Numbered from the stretch's first letter, positions 1-11,949 are shown. The stretch is 64,000 nt of DNA from Proteles cristata cristata (GCA_017311185.1 JAESUZ010000764.1:1-64000), one strand, 5' to 3'. The notes: a model not told the origin generated them from the letters alone. Numbers and translations: made by a program.

Positions 1-112
1 CTCTGACCCTCCCCTGCTCACACTGTCTCTCTCTCTCTCTCTCCTAGAAATAAATAAAACATGAAAAGCTTTTTAAAAATAAATAAAAACATTAAGAAAT
101 TTTTTTAAAAAA
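1..112 (+). mobile_element. CAN-SINE 3' end, cut by window start
   Basis: Starts within the GACCCTCCCCTGCTCAC segment, followed by a (TC)n tract, CCTAGAAATAAATAAAAC and an A-rich tail. Confidence 0.9.
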
Positions 113-596
113 GAACATTTTGAAAAAACAAGTCAAGGGATATGCAGCCCAATTTGTAGTTTAGGAAAATCGAGAAGTAAGAGGCATTGTGATTTACCCA
201 ACTTGCGGGGACGGAAACTAAAACTCAAGTCTCCCGCCTGCAAATCCCTCACTCTTTCCCCATAGACAGGTTGCCTTGGTTGATTCGGCTGCAAGGAGAC
301 AGTTCTGTATTCCCTTGGAGAAAACTCAGAACACTATTTCAGCCGTGCTGCTCAGCTCCCATCAGGCTAGGTGTGGGCCGTGGCCCCAGGTTTTGGGGAT
401 TTGCCCCTTGGTCGTGCACATGCACGGGGAGAGCAGCGGGGCCTGTACCTGCAGGACCCCCGTGGCCACAAGTCAGGAAGCGAGGTATCCTCCACTCCGG
501 GCCTCCCTCCCCAACAGCCCACTGTTGCAGAGCCCGGCCTTCGTCGGTTCATGATCTCTCTCTCATAAATAAATAAATGTTTAAAAAAAATTTTTA

Positions 597-803
597 GGGG
601 CGCCTGGGTGGCTTAGTCGGTTAAGCGTCCGACTTTCGCTTAGGTCATGATCTCGCGGTTCGTGGGTTCGGGCCCCACGTCGGGCTCTGTGCTGACTGCC
701 AGCTCAGAGCCTGGAGCCTGTTTCAGTCTGTGACTCCCTCTCTCTCTGACCCTCCCCTGCTCATGCTGTCTCTCTCTCTCTCCTAGAATAAAAAAAAAAA
801 TTT
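597..803 (+). mobile_element. CAN-SINE, young felid subfamily
   Basis: tRNA-like head with GGTTCGTGGGTTCGGGCCCC B-box region, GACTGCCAGCTCAGAGCCTG body, (TC)n and A tail. Confidence 0.95.
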
Positions 804-3280
804 TTTTTAATATATATGTATATATTTTAACTATATATATTTATATGTTTACATAAAAATACGTATGTGTAGAGAGAGAAAATAATGGTAGGACTCTAAG
901 GAGAAACGAAGAATCCTTTATCACAGAGCTCTGAAAAGCTGATGGGATAATAAAAAGGAGATAAATCTTTCGGCGACATTTTTGCACTTGGTGATCCAGA
1001 GTAAACTGACAGAGAAAGTGGGGACTGTCCTGGGTGGCTTCGTGAGGCATGGGGCTCAGGGGGCTTCAAGGTCAGGAGGTCTCAGAGGAGCCCGAGCCAC
1101 GTTACCCTGGGTGGCTCCAATCCTTAGGGGACCAATGAGACAGAAGGAAACCGCCTTCTGCTGTCTGAATCCCGGGGGGCTTAGGGACAAGTGCCTTGAT
1201 GTGTGGCAAGGCTGGAGTAACTGCTCTGAGCCCTCCCCGAGACTGTGAGCACAGGCCAGCCCTTGTGTGGACTGGGGGTCGAAAGAAGCTCGCATCACTG
1301 AGGCAGCCCAAGAAACATTAGGCTGTGAGCTAACGTATTGTACAAACCCTATAATGCCCCTTTGTGTCTGACAGAAGCAAACTCAGAATCATCTTTGGAA
1401 TAAGGACAGCCTCATCCCACATCTTGGGAAATCCCCCCAAATATTTTTCAGGGTCAATGAGAAGTCACAGTCAAGTACAACCAGATACGTGCGTGGAAAC
1501 AAAGCTGAATATACTAGAACCAGCAGAAACAGACCCAGACGGGCTTCAGGTACTGAAAGTGTGAGACATATTTTAGAATAAATACAAGATTTAAAAACCA
1601 ATAAATGACCTTGAAAATATCTGCAGTGGATAGGAAACTATGAGGACACGTCACAGATTTAGAGAAGAACTAAATAGAACTTTGGGAACTACAAACTAAA
1701 ATACTCAAATTTTAATCTGTATCACGAAGGCAGAGAACTTTGAGTCCCAAGAAGGGAAACAGAGACTCGAAATCACAGCCAGTCAGCCCAGAGCTCGGGC
1801 CCAGTCTCCCCTGCCCCCCTTTCCTCTCCCTTCCCAAGTTACCCCAGCGGGCCAAGGAAGGCCTCCCCCTCGCAGTGCTCCTCTCTCTCTGGGTTACCCC
1901 AACTAGTATTTTACCTTGGGTTTGTTCATCCATTAAAAGAAAGGAAAGTTGGGCTTTTTGCAGGAATTTTTGTTACAAAATTCGTACCGTGTCAGCAACC
2001 CATGAGCTCCCCTGTTGGGAGATCTACATACAGTACAGGAGCTATTTCCTTCCTCAACTCTCGAAACTTACGAAACCTGTTTTATTTTGATTGCTGCGAG
2101 CGTGGAAAATGGCGGAGGAGAATTGCCCTTTCCAACTCCCACTTGGTAAAGAACGACATTGTCCCTGAAATTCCCTGCATCTTCACACTAAATGTGCCAA
2201 GAGTCCCTCCCAGTCTCTTTGGGACAAAGGCCAGGCTCGAAAAAGAGCCTGTTGTTCTTCACGCTAACTCTGGACACTAAGGCAGTTCTCTCACCCAAAG
2301 GTTGTTGAGACGATGGGCAACTTCCTGTTTTGATGACACTTGTTCTTAATCCCTTCCGTGTGTTCTCCCATAGGTGGTGATCATGGAGCGTCTGGGGTGC
2401 CACCCTGTGCACAGGAAGCAGTAGTTCATGATGATCACAGTCATCAACAGAAATGAGCCACTTCCCACTTTTAATTAGGCAAAGGACCCATAAACAAATA
2501 TCCAGGGCACCGTGACAGAAATGCAGACTTGCGGATCAGGACCCACGTCCGCACACCATTCTGTGAGCCTTGGGGGCAGAAGAGGAAATGCGTGGGATGA
2601 CAAGTAAGCTCCCACAAGCTCTCCAAGAGCTGAGGTCTCCTGAAGTTTATTAGAGCAGAGGCTGTTACTGCTCTCCCCAGTGACATCCCCTCTACGGCAC
2701 GGAGCCCATTGCCTTGTGCGTGTTTGTTTACCATGGACTCAGAGAGCTTGCATGACAAGTTCCATGTGATTTTCATTCTTGGATCCTCGGTCCTCGGCAC
2801 AGCCAGCCACTCGAAGGTTCTCAGTCAATGCCTCCTGGGTGAAAGAGTTCTTCTGTGACTGTGTCAACAGACTGAGAGGGTATCCACGTGTCTCTCGCAT
2901 TCCTTCCGGCATGTCTAGCAGAGATGTGAGGGGCAGGTGTCCTCTTTAAGGATCTAGATAAGATCTGTCTTCAAAACCTTCCCAAGTTTCTGTGAACCCC
3001 TGGAGGGCTTACTTTCTCATCATTTCCTCTGGCTACACAGTCTGCCTCCACTTCCACTGAATTAGTTCAGTTCATGAGCGATCATCCCACACACTCTTTT
3101 GCAGTACCTTGACTCAAATGTGGAGCTGAGTCCCTTGAGTTTCACAAGAACCTCACCCCCACCAGGCCTTTTTATCTTTAGAACTCTACAGAGGCTTTGA
3201 AGAGATTGGGGGCAAGGGGCGGTCTATATTTCAACAGCACAAGCTCAGGAGTTTTGAATATTACATATTCCAGTTTGTTT
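804..3280. other. Intergenic sequence
   Basis: Starts with a TA-rich stretch (about 805-850). Apart from the weak relic at 1350-1720 I see no gene or repeat. The short open frames lack codon bias or recognisable domains. Confidence 0.6.
1350..1720 (+). mobile_element. Possible ancient LINE-1/HAL1 relic
   Basis: Phrases such as AGAAGCAAACTCAGAATCATC, GGAAATCCCCCCAAA and AAGAACTAAATAGAAC resemble old L1M/HAL1 sequence. Similarity is weak. Confidence 0.35.
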
Positions 3281-3381
3281 AAAAAGATTGTAAGCCACCT
3301 CTACCCCCAACGTGGGGCAGGAACTCACAACCCTGAGATCAAGGGCCACATGCTCTTCCGACTGAGCCCGCAGGAGTCCCT
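3281..3381 (-). mobile_element. Old CAN-SINE fragment
   Basis: Antisense tRNA-like half only: CCCCAACGTGGGGCAGGAAC, then CCTGAGATCAAGGGCCACATG. Confidence 0.75.
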
Positions 3382-4494
3382 AGATGTTCCTGTTTTCACA
3401 AGACATTCTACCACCATCCATGTTGCTTGCCCATCCTTCTATCTTTACTTCCCTCCTCTTCTTTGGCTCCTCGCACATCAGAAGTTCTAATAATTTTTAA
3501 CATGTCCCGTCTGTATTCCTGAAATGACACATCGTCACCTTTGCCCTCCATGTCCAGCTTCTTTGGAAGGGGCCCTAGAGGCAAGCGGCTCGGCTGGGCT
3601 GAGAGAGAGTAGGAGAGGAGTCAGAAGGAAAGCAGAAGGGGCAGGTGGTAGTGAGCGTCCCTGCGTCCCCGAGAGGAGTCCTCGCCCAGCCACCTCCCGT
3701 GACCAAGCCCTTGGGCTTAGGCGGCCTGATAGAATCCCCACCAAGGTTCTGATACCTGAGCAAACGGGGATTTGTGAGCCGTCGTTCTCAAGATCAAGCG
3801 TGGGGAGGAAGCGGGATCCCTGAGATCCCCCTCACAGGGCTAGTGTGGAGACAGCACGACAAATGGGTGTCTACACATGGACCAACACGGCCTTCAAGGG
3901 TTCCCATGAGCCACACACGGAGTGGAGGGCAGGAGGAAGGTCTCCCGAGCTGGCTAGAAGTAGTGGAGGCTCCAGACAGCCTCATGAGGCCTCCTGAGGC
4001 CACCGAGCAAAACAGGAGAAAATGGAGCGTGTCCTGTGTCACAGGAGGAGTGACGGAGGATCCAATAAGTAGCCTGTGGACGTCCTGGAAGCGAGGGCCG
4101 GTCACCTCAGCAGGGCACCTCATAGATTGCTCTTTGAAGTCCAGACAGGAGGAGGTGCAACTCAGCAGGTAGTGACTTCAACACATGGCAAAGACCAGAG
4201 TCTTTTTCCCAAAATGGTAACATCACATGGTAGTGAGGAAAGGGGGAACGGGTGAGGCACTGAATTCACTGAGATTGTGTCTTTAACTCTGGGAAAGGAC
4301 TGGGATCTCAAGGTAGAAATTAAGTTCAGTTCTAGAAGGAAGTTTACTTTTGACACCTGTGTGTATATCTTTTAACACCTCTAGTACGATCAGCCCATCC
4401 TGGTGTCAGTAAGTGTCGTAGCATCTTTTGTTATTTTACTGGGCTTTATGACTTCCTCAAAATAGAGCGGCATAGTTATTTAAAAGTATTTTCT
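3382..4494. other. Intergenic sequence
   Basis: GC-moderate. Open frames of 99-132 codons on opposite strands overlap each other and resemble no known protein. No repeat recognised. Confidence 0.6.
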
Positions 4495-4732
4495 GGGGCA
4501 CCTGGGTGGCTTAGTCAGTTAAGCGTCCGACTTTCGCCTAGGTCATGATCTCGCGGTTCATGGGTTTGGGCCCCAAGTCGGGCTCTGTGCTGACTGCCAG
4601 CTCAGAGCCTGGAGCCTGTTTCAGTCTGTGACTCCCTCTGTCTCTGACCCTCCCCTGCTCACGCTGTCTCTCTCTCTCTCTCCTAGAAATAAATAAAACA
4701 TTAAAAAAATAAAAGCAAACAACTTTAAAAAA
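4495..4732 (+). mobile_element. CAN-SINE, young felid subfamily
   Basis: Full length, flanked by the perfect duplication AAAAGTATTTTCT at 4482-4494 and 4733-4745. Confidence 0.97.
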
Positions 4733-5199
4733 AAAAGTATTTTCTGCCCTATTCTATTACACTGAGTTCATCTCAAGTGAGCTCCTGTTTTGATTATTGA
4801 TCTTTGTCACTATTTTAGAATTACAGAGTTCTTCCTTGGACTATGGAGTTTTGGTTTGCAAGCTCATTTTCACTAGGCAGTTTTCTGTTAGTTTGCTTAT
4901 AAAGATTTGTTTCTGTCTGTCTGTGCTCCTCATCCCCGTATAGGAATCTTGAGGTTGCTTATGCACAGGATGTTGTGGGTGCCCTACCCAGAAGCCTTTG
5001 CCTGCTGGTGAGCCCCTCCTCTATCTGCTGTGAGCATTGGCTGTTCCCTTCCCCAGAGAACTACTCTTGGCTCAACAAAGGGGATGCCTCCCTGACACGG
5101 AGACACAAGGGACCAGACCCTTTGCCTCAAATTGGGATTAATTCTGTGGCATAATTCACATCTGAGGGGCCCTCTGGGATCAGGCCTATGCAGGGAACT

Positions 5200-5705
5200 T
5201 GTGACGGTTAGTTTTATGAGTCAACTTGACTAGGCCATGGAGTGTCCAGACATTTGGTCAAACATTATTCTGGGTGAAGGGATCTGGTTAAGATTAACAC
5301 TTGAGTCTCTAGTTTGAGAAAAGCGGATTGTCCTCCGTGGTGCGGGTGAGCCTCACCCAATCAGCTGAAGACCTGACTGGAACAAAGAGGCTAACCCTCC
5401 CATGAGTAAAAGAGGCAACTTCCTTCTGCCTGAGTGCTTTCAAGGTAGGACATTGGTTTTGTTCCTCCCTTCGGACTCAAGCTGAAACATTGGCTCCCCC
5501 CGGGTTTCAAGCTCTATGACTGGAACTATACCATTAGCTCTTCCGCGTCTCCAGTTTGCAGACTCACCTGGCAGATCTTGGGACTGGTCAGCCTCCATAA
5601 CCATATGAGCCAATTCTTTAGAAAAGGCTCTAGATAGATGACAGATGGGTGGGTGGATAGACAGACAGACAGACGGATGGACAGACAGGTAGGTAGGTAG
5701 GTAGG

Positions 5706-5760
<55 letters not shown>

Positions 5761-5806
5761 CCTCTCACTGGTTCTGTTTCTCTGGAGAACACTAATACGG
5801 AACACA
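5200..5806 (+). mobile_element. Solo LTR, ERV-L (MLT2-like), with microsatellite
   Basis: Begins TGTGACGGTTAGTTTTATG, continues with the GTCAACTTGACTAGGC and CCAATCAGCTGAAG phrases, and ends CTCTGGAGAACACTAATAC, the pattern of MLT2-class mammalian LTRs as I recall them. No internal viral genes lie beside it, so it is an ancient solo LTR. A GATA/GACA/GGTA tract interrupts the 3' part. Confidence 0.6.
5630..5759 (+). repeat. Compound tetranucleotide microsatellite
   Basis: Runs of GACA, then GGTA (or TAGG), then about 14 uninterrupted GATA units. Probably length-polymorphic. Confidence 0.9.
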
Positions 5807-6242
5807 CCCTTGCTTACCTTCTTCCCCTTCCCTCTCCTGCATCTCCCTTCTCCACAGAGCAGCCCCTAGTAAACCACTTGCACTGGACTCTCTGTCTCAG
5901 ACTCTGCTTCTAGGGACTTCGCCTTAACACTCCTTCCAGTCAGTAGGTTAGAGTCTGTGCTTACCCCCCGGCTTACAAGGTCTACAGCTGCCAACCAGCC
6001 ATTCTTCCGTCTTCTTTCAGGACTGAGGCATCCCTGTCCTGATGTAGCCTCTGACTTCAAGCCCCTCATGTCAAAAGGAGCAGAGCTCCCCCACAGGACC
6101 GGGACTCCTGGGAGCCCCTGCCAGCTTCAGGTTCCAGGATCCAACGGACTTGAGGTCTCCACCTTTGCTCACCACTTTGCTCTCATTTCCCACTGCTGAT
6201 CCCCCAAGTTGATTCAGCCTATCATTTTTCTGCAATATATAT

Positions 6243-6358
6243 GTTTAAGATTTTATTATTCTTTTAAGTAATCGCCACACCCAACATGGGACTCGAATTC
6301 ACAACCCTGAGATCTAGGGATGCGCGCTCCACTGACGGAGCCAGCCGGGCGTGCCTGC
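6243..6358 (-). mobile_element. Old CAN-SINE
   Basis: AAGTAATCGCCACACCCAAC, GGACTCGAATTCACAACCC and GAGCCAGCCGGGCGTG on the plus strand: the old short type lacking the TC tract. Confidence 0.8.
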
Positions 6359-6694
6359 AATGTTTTTTTATTGATGTATAATTTGCACGCCATAAACCGT
6401 GTATATTTTTAAGTGTATAGTACAATAAATGTTGATGAATGTATCCACTGAGGGCACCCACACCCAGTAAGATCTAAGCTTCATCATGCAGACATGTAGA
6501 ATCCTATAATATGTGCCATTTGTGTCTGGCTTCTTTTGCTCAACACAATGTTTCCGAGGCCTAGCAATGTTGTTGCGTACATGAAGTGTCCTTCACTTAC
6601 TTACTGGGTAGTATCCTATTGCATCAATATACCCAACTTGTTTATCTCTTGCTAATGGACAATGGGATTATTTTCAGTGTTCGGCTATTATGAA

Positions 6695-6906
6695 ATTTTT
6701 TTCTACTGTTTGTTTATTTTTGAGAGAGAGAGAGAGAGAGAGAGAGAGTGCAAGTTGGGGAGGGGCAGAGAGAGAGGGAGACACAGAATCTGAAGTAAGG
6801 TCCAGGCTCTCAGCTGTCAGCACAGAGCCCGATGCAGGGCTCGAACTCACAAACCGTGAGATCATGACCTGAGCTGAAGTCAGATGCTTAAGCTACTGAG
6901 CCCCTT
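6695..6906 (-). mobile_element. CAN-SINE inserted in L1
   Basis: Flanked by GGCTATTATGAA (6683-6694) and GGCTGTTATGAA (6907-6918). (GA)n tract present. Confidence 0.93.
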
Positions 6907-7003
6907 GGCTGTTATGAATAAAGCTATTATAAACATTCTTTTATTAAATATTTTTATTGAGATATAATTCACATAATGTAAATTTACTCATTGAAAATGC
7001 ACA

Positions 7004-7232
7004 CTTTAAGGTGCCTGGGGAACTCAGTTGTTTGAGCATCTGGCTCTTGATTTCAGCTCAGGTCATGGTCCCAGGGTCGTGGGATTGAGCCTCGTATCAG
7101 GCTCTGCACTGAGCATGGAGCCTACCTGGGATTCTCTCTCCACCACCCCGCATGCCCTGCTCACGTGCACTCTCTCTCTCTCTCTCTCTCAAAAAAAAAA
7201 TAAATAAATAAACAACAATGACAAAACAGGAA
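7004..7232 (+). mobile_element. CAN-SINE inserted in L1
   Basis: Older type (CTCTTGATTTCAGCTCAGG), with perfect GAAAATGCACA duplications at 6993-7003 and 7233-7243. Confidence 0.93.
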
Positions 7233-7491
7233 GAAAATGCACAATTCAGCGATGGTTGGCATATTCACAGAGTCGTGCAACCATCACTACAATCCACAAT
7301 TCGAAGCTTTTTATCCCCTCAAAAAGAAACCCATGTCCATTACTGGTCACTCTCCATCTCCCTCTTCTAGCCCTAAGCAACCATTCATCAAGTTTTTGTC
7401 TCTACAAATTTGCCTAACTGAAGGTCATAAAGTAAGTTTTCTCCTAAAAACTTTATGGTTTTAGCTCTTACATTTAGATCTCGGATCTGTT

Positions 7492-7498
<7 letters not shown>

Positions 7499-7548
<50 letters not shown>
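7499..7548 (+). repeat. (TG)25 microsatellite
   Basis: Fifty bases of uninterrupted TG, inside an old LINE-1 fragment. Confidence 0.97.
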
Positions 7549-7549
<1 letters not shown>

Positions 7550-7985
7550 AGTGGGGTAGTGGTCCAGCTTCGTTCTTTTGCATGTGAATATCCAGTTGTT
7601 CCCAAGACTGGTTTTTGAAAGAAACCATTCTTTCCCCACCATTGACTTCTCTTCACACCCAAGTCAAACAATCCGTGAACTGTATTTTCTGGACCATTTA
7701 TTTCTGGACTCTCAAGTCTAATCCTTTGATCTTTAGGTCTATCCTTATGCTGTACCCCATTGTCTTAATCACAGTAGTTTTGTAGTAAGTTTTGAAATTG
7801 GGAAGTGAGGGTGCTCCAACTTTATTTTCATTCAAAGTTGTTTTAGGCCTTCGGATCCCATTCATTGCTGTATAGAATCAGCTTGTCAGTTTCCACACAC
7901 ATGCACACAAATATTTTAAGCCAACTGGGACTGTGATAGGGATTTTAGTGAAACTAGAAATCAATTTAGAAAGTTCTAACATTTT

Positions 7986-8195
7986 GGGGCCCCTGTGTGG
8001 CTCAGTTGGTTGAGTGTCTGGTCCGATTCTGGCTCAGGTCATGATTTCACAGTTTGTGGGATTGAGCCCCATGTTTAGGCTCTGTGCTCACAGTGGGGAA
8101 CCTGCTTGGGATTTTCTCTCTCCCTCTTTCTCTATCTCCTCCCCTGCTTTCTCTCTCTCTCTCTCCAAAAATAAATAAATAAACTTTAAAAAAAA
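7986..8195 (+). mobile_element. CAN-SINE, older type, inserted in L1
   Basis: Diverged head (GGGGCCCCTGTGTGGCTCAG), (TC)n and A tail. Its 3' target copy (GAAAGTATTGACATT) was reused by the next insertion. Confidence 0.9.
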
Positions 8196-8210
8196 GAAAG
8201 TATTGACATT

Positions 8211-8432
8211 AAAAAAAATTTTTTTTTATGTTTTATTTATTTCTAGGAGAAAGAGAGAGACAGTATGAGCAGGGGATGGTCAGAGAGAGAGGGAGTCACA
8301 GACTGAAACAGGCTCCAGGCTCTGAGCTGGCAGTCAGCCCAGAGCCCGACGCGGGGCTCGAACCCACGAACCGCGAGATCATGACCTGAGCGAAAGTCGG
8401 ACGCTTAACCGACTAAGCCACCCAGGTGCCCC
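8211..8432 (-). mobile_element. CAN-SINE, young subfamily
   Basis: Perfect duplications GAAAGTATTGACATT at 8196-8210 and 8433-8447. Confidence 0.96.
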
Positions 8433-9990
8433 GAAAGTATTGACATTTAAAAAATATACTTAAGCTACCAAATCTTCCAACTGATGAACCCAGGATGTCC
8501 TTTCATCGATTTAGCGCACCTCTTATTTACTTCCACGATGTTTTCTAGCTTTCAGTGCACACGTCTTGCACTTTTTTGTTAAATTTATCTATGTTCTTGT
8601 TCATGTGCTTGTCTTCTCATTTCTTTCTTAGATTGCTCATTGCCAGTATATAGAAATGTGATCGATTTTTGTATATTGACACTGTATCCTATAATCTGCT
8701 GAATGTATTTGTTTGTTTTAATGCTTTCTTATGGATTCCTCAGATTATGTCATTTTACAGACATAGTTTTACTTCTTCCTTTGCAATCTGGAAGCATTTT
8801 ATTTCTTTTTCCTGCCTTCCCCCCCGCCAAGAACCTCAGATACAACATGAATGGAAGTGGCAAGAACAGACATACTTGCTTCTTCCTGATCTTCTGAAGG
8901 GGAAGGCATTCAGTCTTTTACCATGAAGTATGATGTTATGAACATTCTAGAAGAAATCTTTTTATAGACTGAGATCTTCATTTCACTTGAGGAAATACCC
9001 AGGTGTAGAATTCCTGGATTGCATGGTAGGTATATGTTCAACTTTACAAATAACCATCGATCTGTTTTCCAACGTGGCCCTTGTACGGAACCATCTTTTA
9101 AGTCTCTCTTGTTTCAGGTTATCTGCCGTCTCGGTAAGTTTTAGAAAACAAGACGACCCTCAAACTGTGATTTTTTTGTTGCACCCTAACTAGAAGTCTT
9201 CCTAGTGAGCGACGCGTGAATTCTACGACCTCAAGAAGTTTACAAGGCACAGTTCAAACCTGTTTCATCCTAAGTCACTTCTTATCTGCTGCATGAGCCC
9301 TCTCTAACTCCCCCTCAGTTATCCCCCAAGAGGAGCCCAGCCAGACCACAAAATGCATCACTTTTTTTGCATGTGATGTTTTCATGGTGACGTCATCAAA
9401 ATAAGGAGGAATCCCTCCCTCCAGCCAAGGCAGCCCTGGAGAGGAGGCTGCACAGCGCACATTCGATGGAGATCTTTCTCCTGCCTCGCTGGGCTCCAGT
9501 TAGAGTCTCCTTTATCTTCCGTGTGATCAGAGGAATGCAAATGTTCTGCAGGCTCCTAATGCTATCTTGTACTCGCCCCAAACGTGAACCCTGCGACCCA
9601 CTTCCCGCACTGACGAAAGCATCTTCTTCAAAGCACCGAGACCTTCGTGGCAGGTGTCGTGTCAGGATGTGCGTCCCCTGCTCGCCTCGCCTGTGAGCCC
9701 TCTTTTTCAGAATCTCTGTGGTTCCTTAGTCAGCCTTCCATAATCACCAAGGTCTCCTTTTATTTTCTAAACTGGAAATATTTCTATTGTGCTGACAGGC
9801 TTTGAAAGTAACGCATGTTGGTTGAAAGAAATAAAGAAGCCTAGAGAATATAAAGCATAATTCTTCCCTCTGTGAGATGGCTGGCAGCAATAATAGCTCG
9901 ATAGATCTGGGGAAAAAATTTTTTAATGGCTAACAGTTTGGGGGTTAAGTTCGGGGTTTATCTTTCCAGTTTTAAAAATGCTGTTAATAT

Positions 9991-10210
9991 GGGGCGCCTG
10001 GGTGGCTTAGTCGGTTAAGCGTCCGACTTTCGCTTGGGTCATGATCTCGCGGTTCGTGGGTTCGAGCCCCGCGTCGGGCTCTGTGCTGACTGCCAGCTCA
10101 GAGCCTGGAGCCTGTTTCAGTCTGTGACTCCCTCTCTCTCTGACCCTCCCCTGCTCGCGCTGTCTCTCTCTCTCTCTCTCTCTCTCCTAGAAATAAATAA
10201 AACGTTAAAA
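9991..10210 (+). mobile_element. CAN-SINE, young subfamily, at RNF138 retrocopy 5' edge
   Basis: Near-consensus young copy with AAAAATGCTGTTAATA before it and AAAATGCTGTTAATA after it (10211-10225). Confidence 0.96.
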
Positions 10211-10225
10211 AAAATGCTGTTAATA

Positions 10226-11346
10226 GTTCGTGTAGCGAGTCTGGTGCTGCCGTTGCCTGGGCCCGCAGCCCTCCCGGAGGCCAAGGGGTTCTCGGCGGCC
10301 ACTTCCTACACTGAAGATGATTCCTACTGCATGGCCAGGAGGTCCACAAAACATCCGTGAGGACCCGACCTGTCAGCAAGTTTTCTGTACAAAATACTTC
10401 CTGACTGCGATGAGAGAAAGCAGAATATATGCCCCCCTCTGTCGTGGAAGTGTGACTGGGAGAGAGAGAGCGAGCTTGTCCTGAACGGGCCACAGGCCTT
10501 GAAATTCTCATGAGGAGGTTTTCCGGTAGCTGCAGATACTGTGCAAACCAAATTAAATTCTATCGCATGAGACATCATGACAAATCTTGTAAGAAGTACC
10601 AAGATGAATATGGTGTTTCCTCTATCATTCCAAACTTTCCGGTCTCTCAGACTCAGCAGAGAGCAGTAATAGGAGTGAAACATCTACATCTGGTAACAGA
10701 AAAACTTATCAAGAAAATATAAGTTCTTCTGGGCTTCCCACCTTTCCGTGTCCCTTGTGTCAAGAATCGAATTTTACCAGACAGCGTTCACTGGATCATT
10801 GTACCAGTAATCCGCTATTTCAGATAGTTCCTGTGATGTGTCTATTTGTGTGTCTCTTCCTTGGGGAGATCCTAGCCAGATGACTAGAAATTTTGTTAAT
10901 CATCTAAACTGAAGACATGTTTGATTACAGAGAATTTGTGAATCTTCAGCTAGATGAGGAAACCCAATATCAAACTGCTGTTGAAGAATCTCTTCAGGGC
11001 GCCTGGGTGGCTCAGTCAGTTGAACATCTGACTCTTGATCTCGGCTCAGATCATTATCCCAGGGTCATGGGATCAAGCCCCGTGTTGGGCTCCAAGCTGA
11101 GCGTGGAGCATGGTTGGGATTCTCTCTTCCTCTGCCTTTCTCCCCCATTCTCCCTCTCGATCTCTCTGGGAAAGAAAAAAAAAAAAGAATCTTTTCAAGT
11201 AAACATCTGAAGGCTCTAGACATCTCTGCATCTTTGTACCTGTGGGCACCATCTTTCAGGGAAAAACTACATCTACATGGAGTCCTCATGTCAATAGCTT
11301 GATATATTAATAACAGTAATTCGGTCTAAAAATAAGTAAGTAAAAT
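10226..11346 (+). pseudogene. RNF138: RNF138 processed pseudogene, interrupted by a SINE
   Basis: Intronless, decayed copy of the RING E3 ligase RNF138. Pieces matching the parent in order: AATSYTEDD near 10300, FLTAMRES near 10400, KFYRMRHHDKSCKKYQDEYG and VSSIIPNF near 10550-10640, a C2H2-like segment at about 10740-10870, and FVNLQLDEETQYQTAVEES at 10925-10995. The last codons (SFQVNI, stop) reappear at about 11187-11210 after a SINE. The initiator region is altered, a stop follows KHP near 10360, several frameshifts separate the blocks and RING cysteines are lost, so it cannot encode the ligase. About 130 nt of 3'UTR-like sequence follows. Possible target-site duplications flank it (AAAATGCTGTTAATA at 10211-10225 and a diverged AAAAGCTATTAACA near 11347-11361). 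Identity is from memory of the protein. Confidence 0.9.
10998..11186 (+). mobile_element. CAN-SINE inside RNF138 pseudogene
   Basis: Flanked by GAATCTCTTCAG (10986-10997) and GAATCTTTTCAA (11187-11198); splits the last RNF138 codons. Confidence 0.95.
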
Positions 11347-11756
11347 AAAAAGCTATTAACATATCATGGACATTTCTGCATGATAGTCGATATGTAGCTG
11401 AAAAGCATTCTTTTTAATAGCATCACATTGCATAGTATGGATATCCATTGATTAATTAATTTTTTTATTATTAAATATTTCCACCATATGGAGAATAATG
11501 GCCTAAACATCCATGTGCCACTTGAATTATTAGAGAACAAGTTCAACTGCATATAAACATTTTCACCAGTTGGTTGTCTGTCTTCTGATTTTTCTTTTAC
11601 TGATGTCTGTGTCATGTATATTTTTATATTCACAGAGCTGAATTTATTAATCTTCTGTTTAAGTCTTTGGAATTTTCAGAAATTATGAAGAAATTCTCCT
11701 GTTTCCTATTTGAACTTCTTCGTTCCAATTTTTACATTTAAATACTTTATCTTTTT

Positions 11757-11949
11757 TCAACTTATGCCCATTTCTTAAAAATGTTTATTTTTGAGAGACA
11801 GAGAGAGAGAGCGAGAGAGAGACAGAGAGAAGCCCACACAGGCTTTGCACTCTCAGCATAGAACCTGACGTGGGCCTTGATACCACAAACCAGAAGATCA
11901 TGACCTGAGCTGAAATCAACCTCAACCAACTGAGCCACCCAAGCACCCC
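11757..11949 (-). mobile_element. CAN-SINE, older type
   Basis: (GA)n tract then GACCTGAGCTGAAATCAACC and CCACCCAAGCACCCC. AAATACTTTATCTTTT is present on both sides. Confidence 0.9.

Larger units (their letters stand above)
6359..9115 (-). mobile_element. Composite of old L1M LINE-1 fragments, antisense
   Basis: Recognisable antisense L1 phrases recur: a TTTATTGAGATATAATTCACATA-type start near 6950, TTCACAGAGTCGTGCAACCATCAC near 7255, CTTCGTTCTTTTGCATGTG near 7568, GTAGTTTTGTAGTAAG near 7775, and CTGGATTGCATGGTAGGTATATG near 9013. Four SINEs and a TG repeat interrupt it. At least two L1 copies are probably mixed. Confidence 0.75.

Noticed and set aside
597..680. tRNA-like A and B boxes in many places
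   Set aside because: They are the heads of CAN-SINEs. No free-standing tRNA gene with a full cloverleaf was seen.
5440..5805. Open frame with a YLSI/STYL repeat protein
   Set aside because: It is the translation of the GATA microsatellite inside an LTR.
10034..10360. 108-codon open frame ending in the RNF138-like ATSYTEDD segment
   Set aside because: A fusion of SINE sequence with the decayed start of the RNF138 pseudogene. The start lies in the SINE, so it is not a gene.
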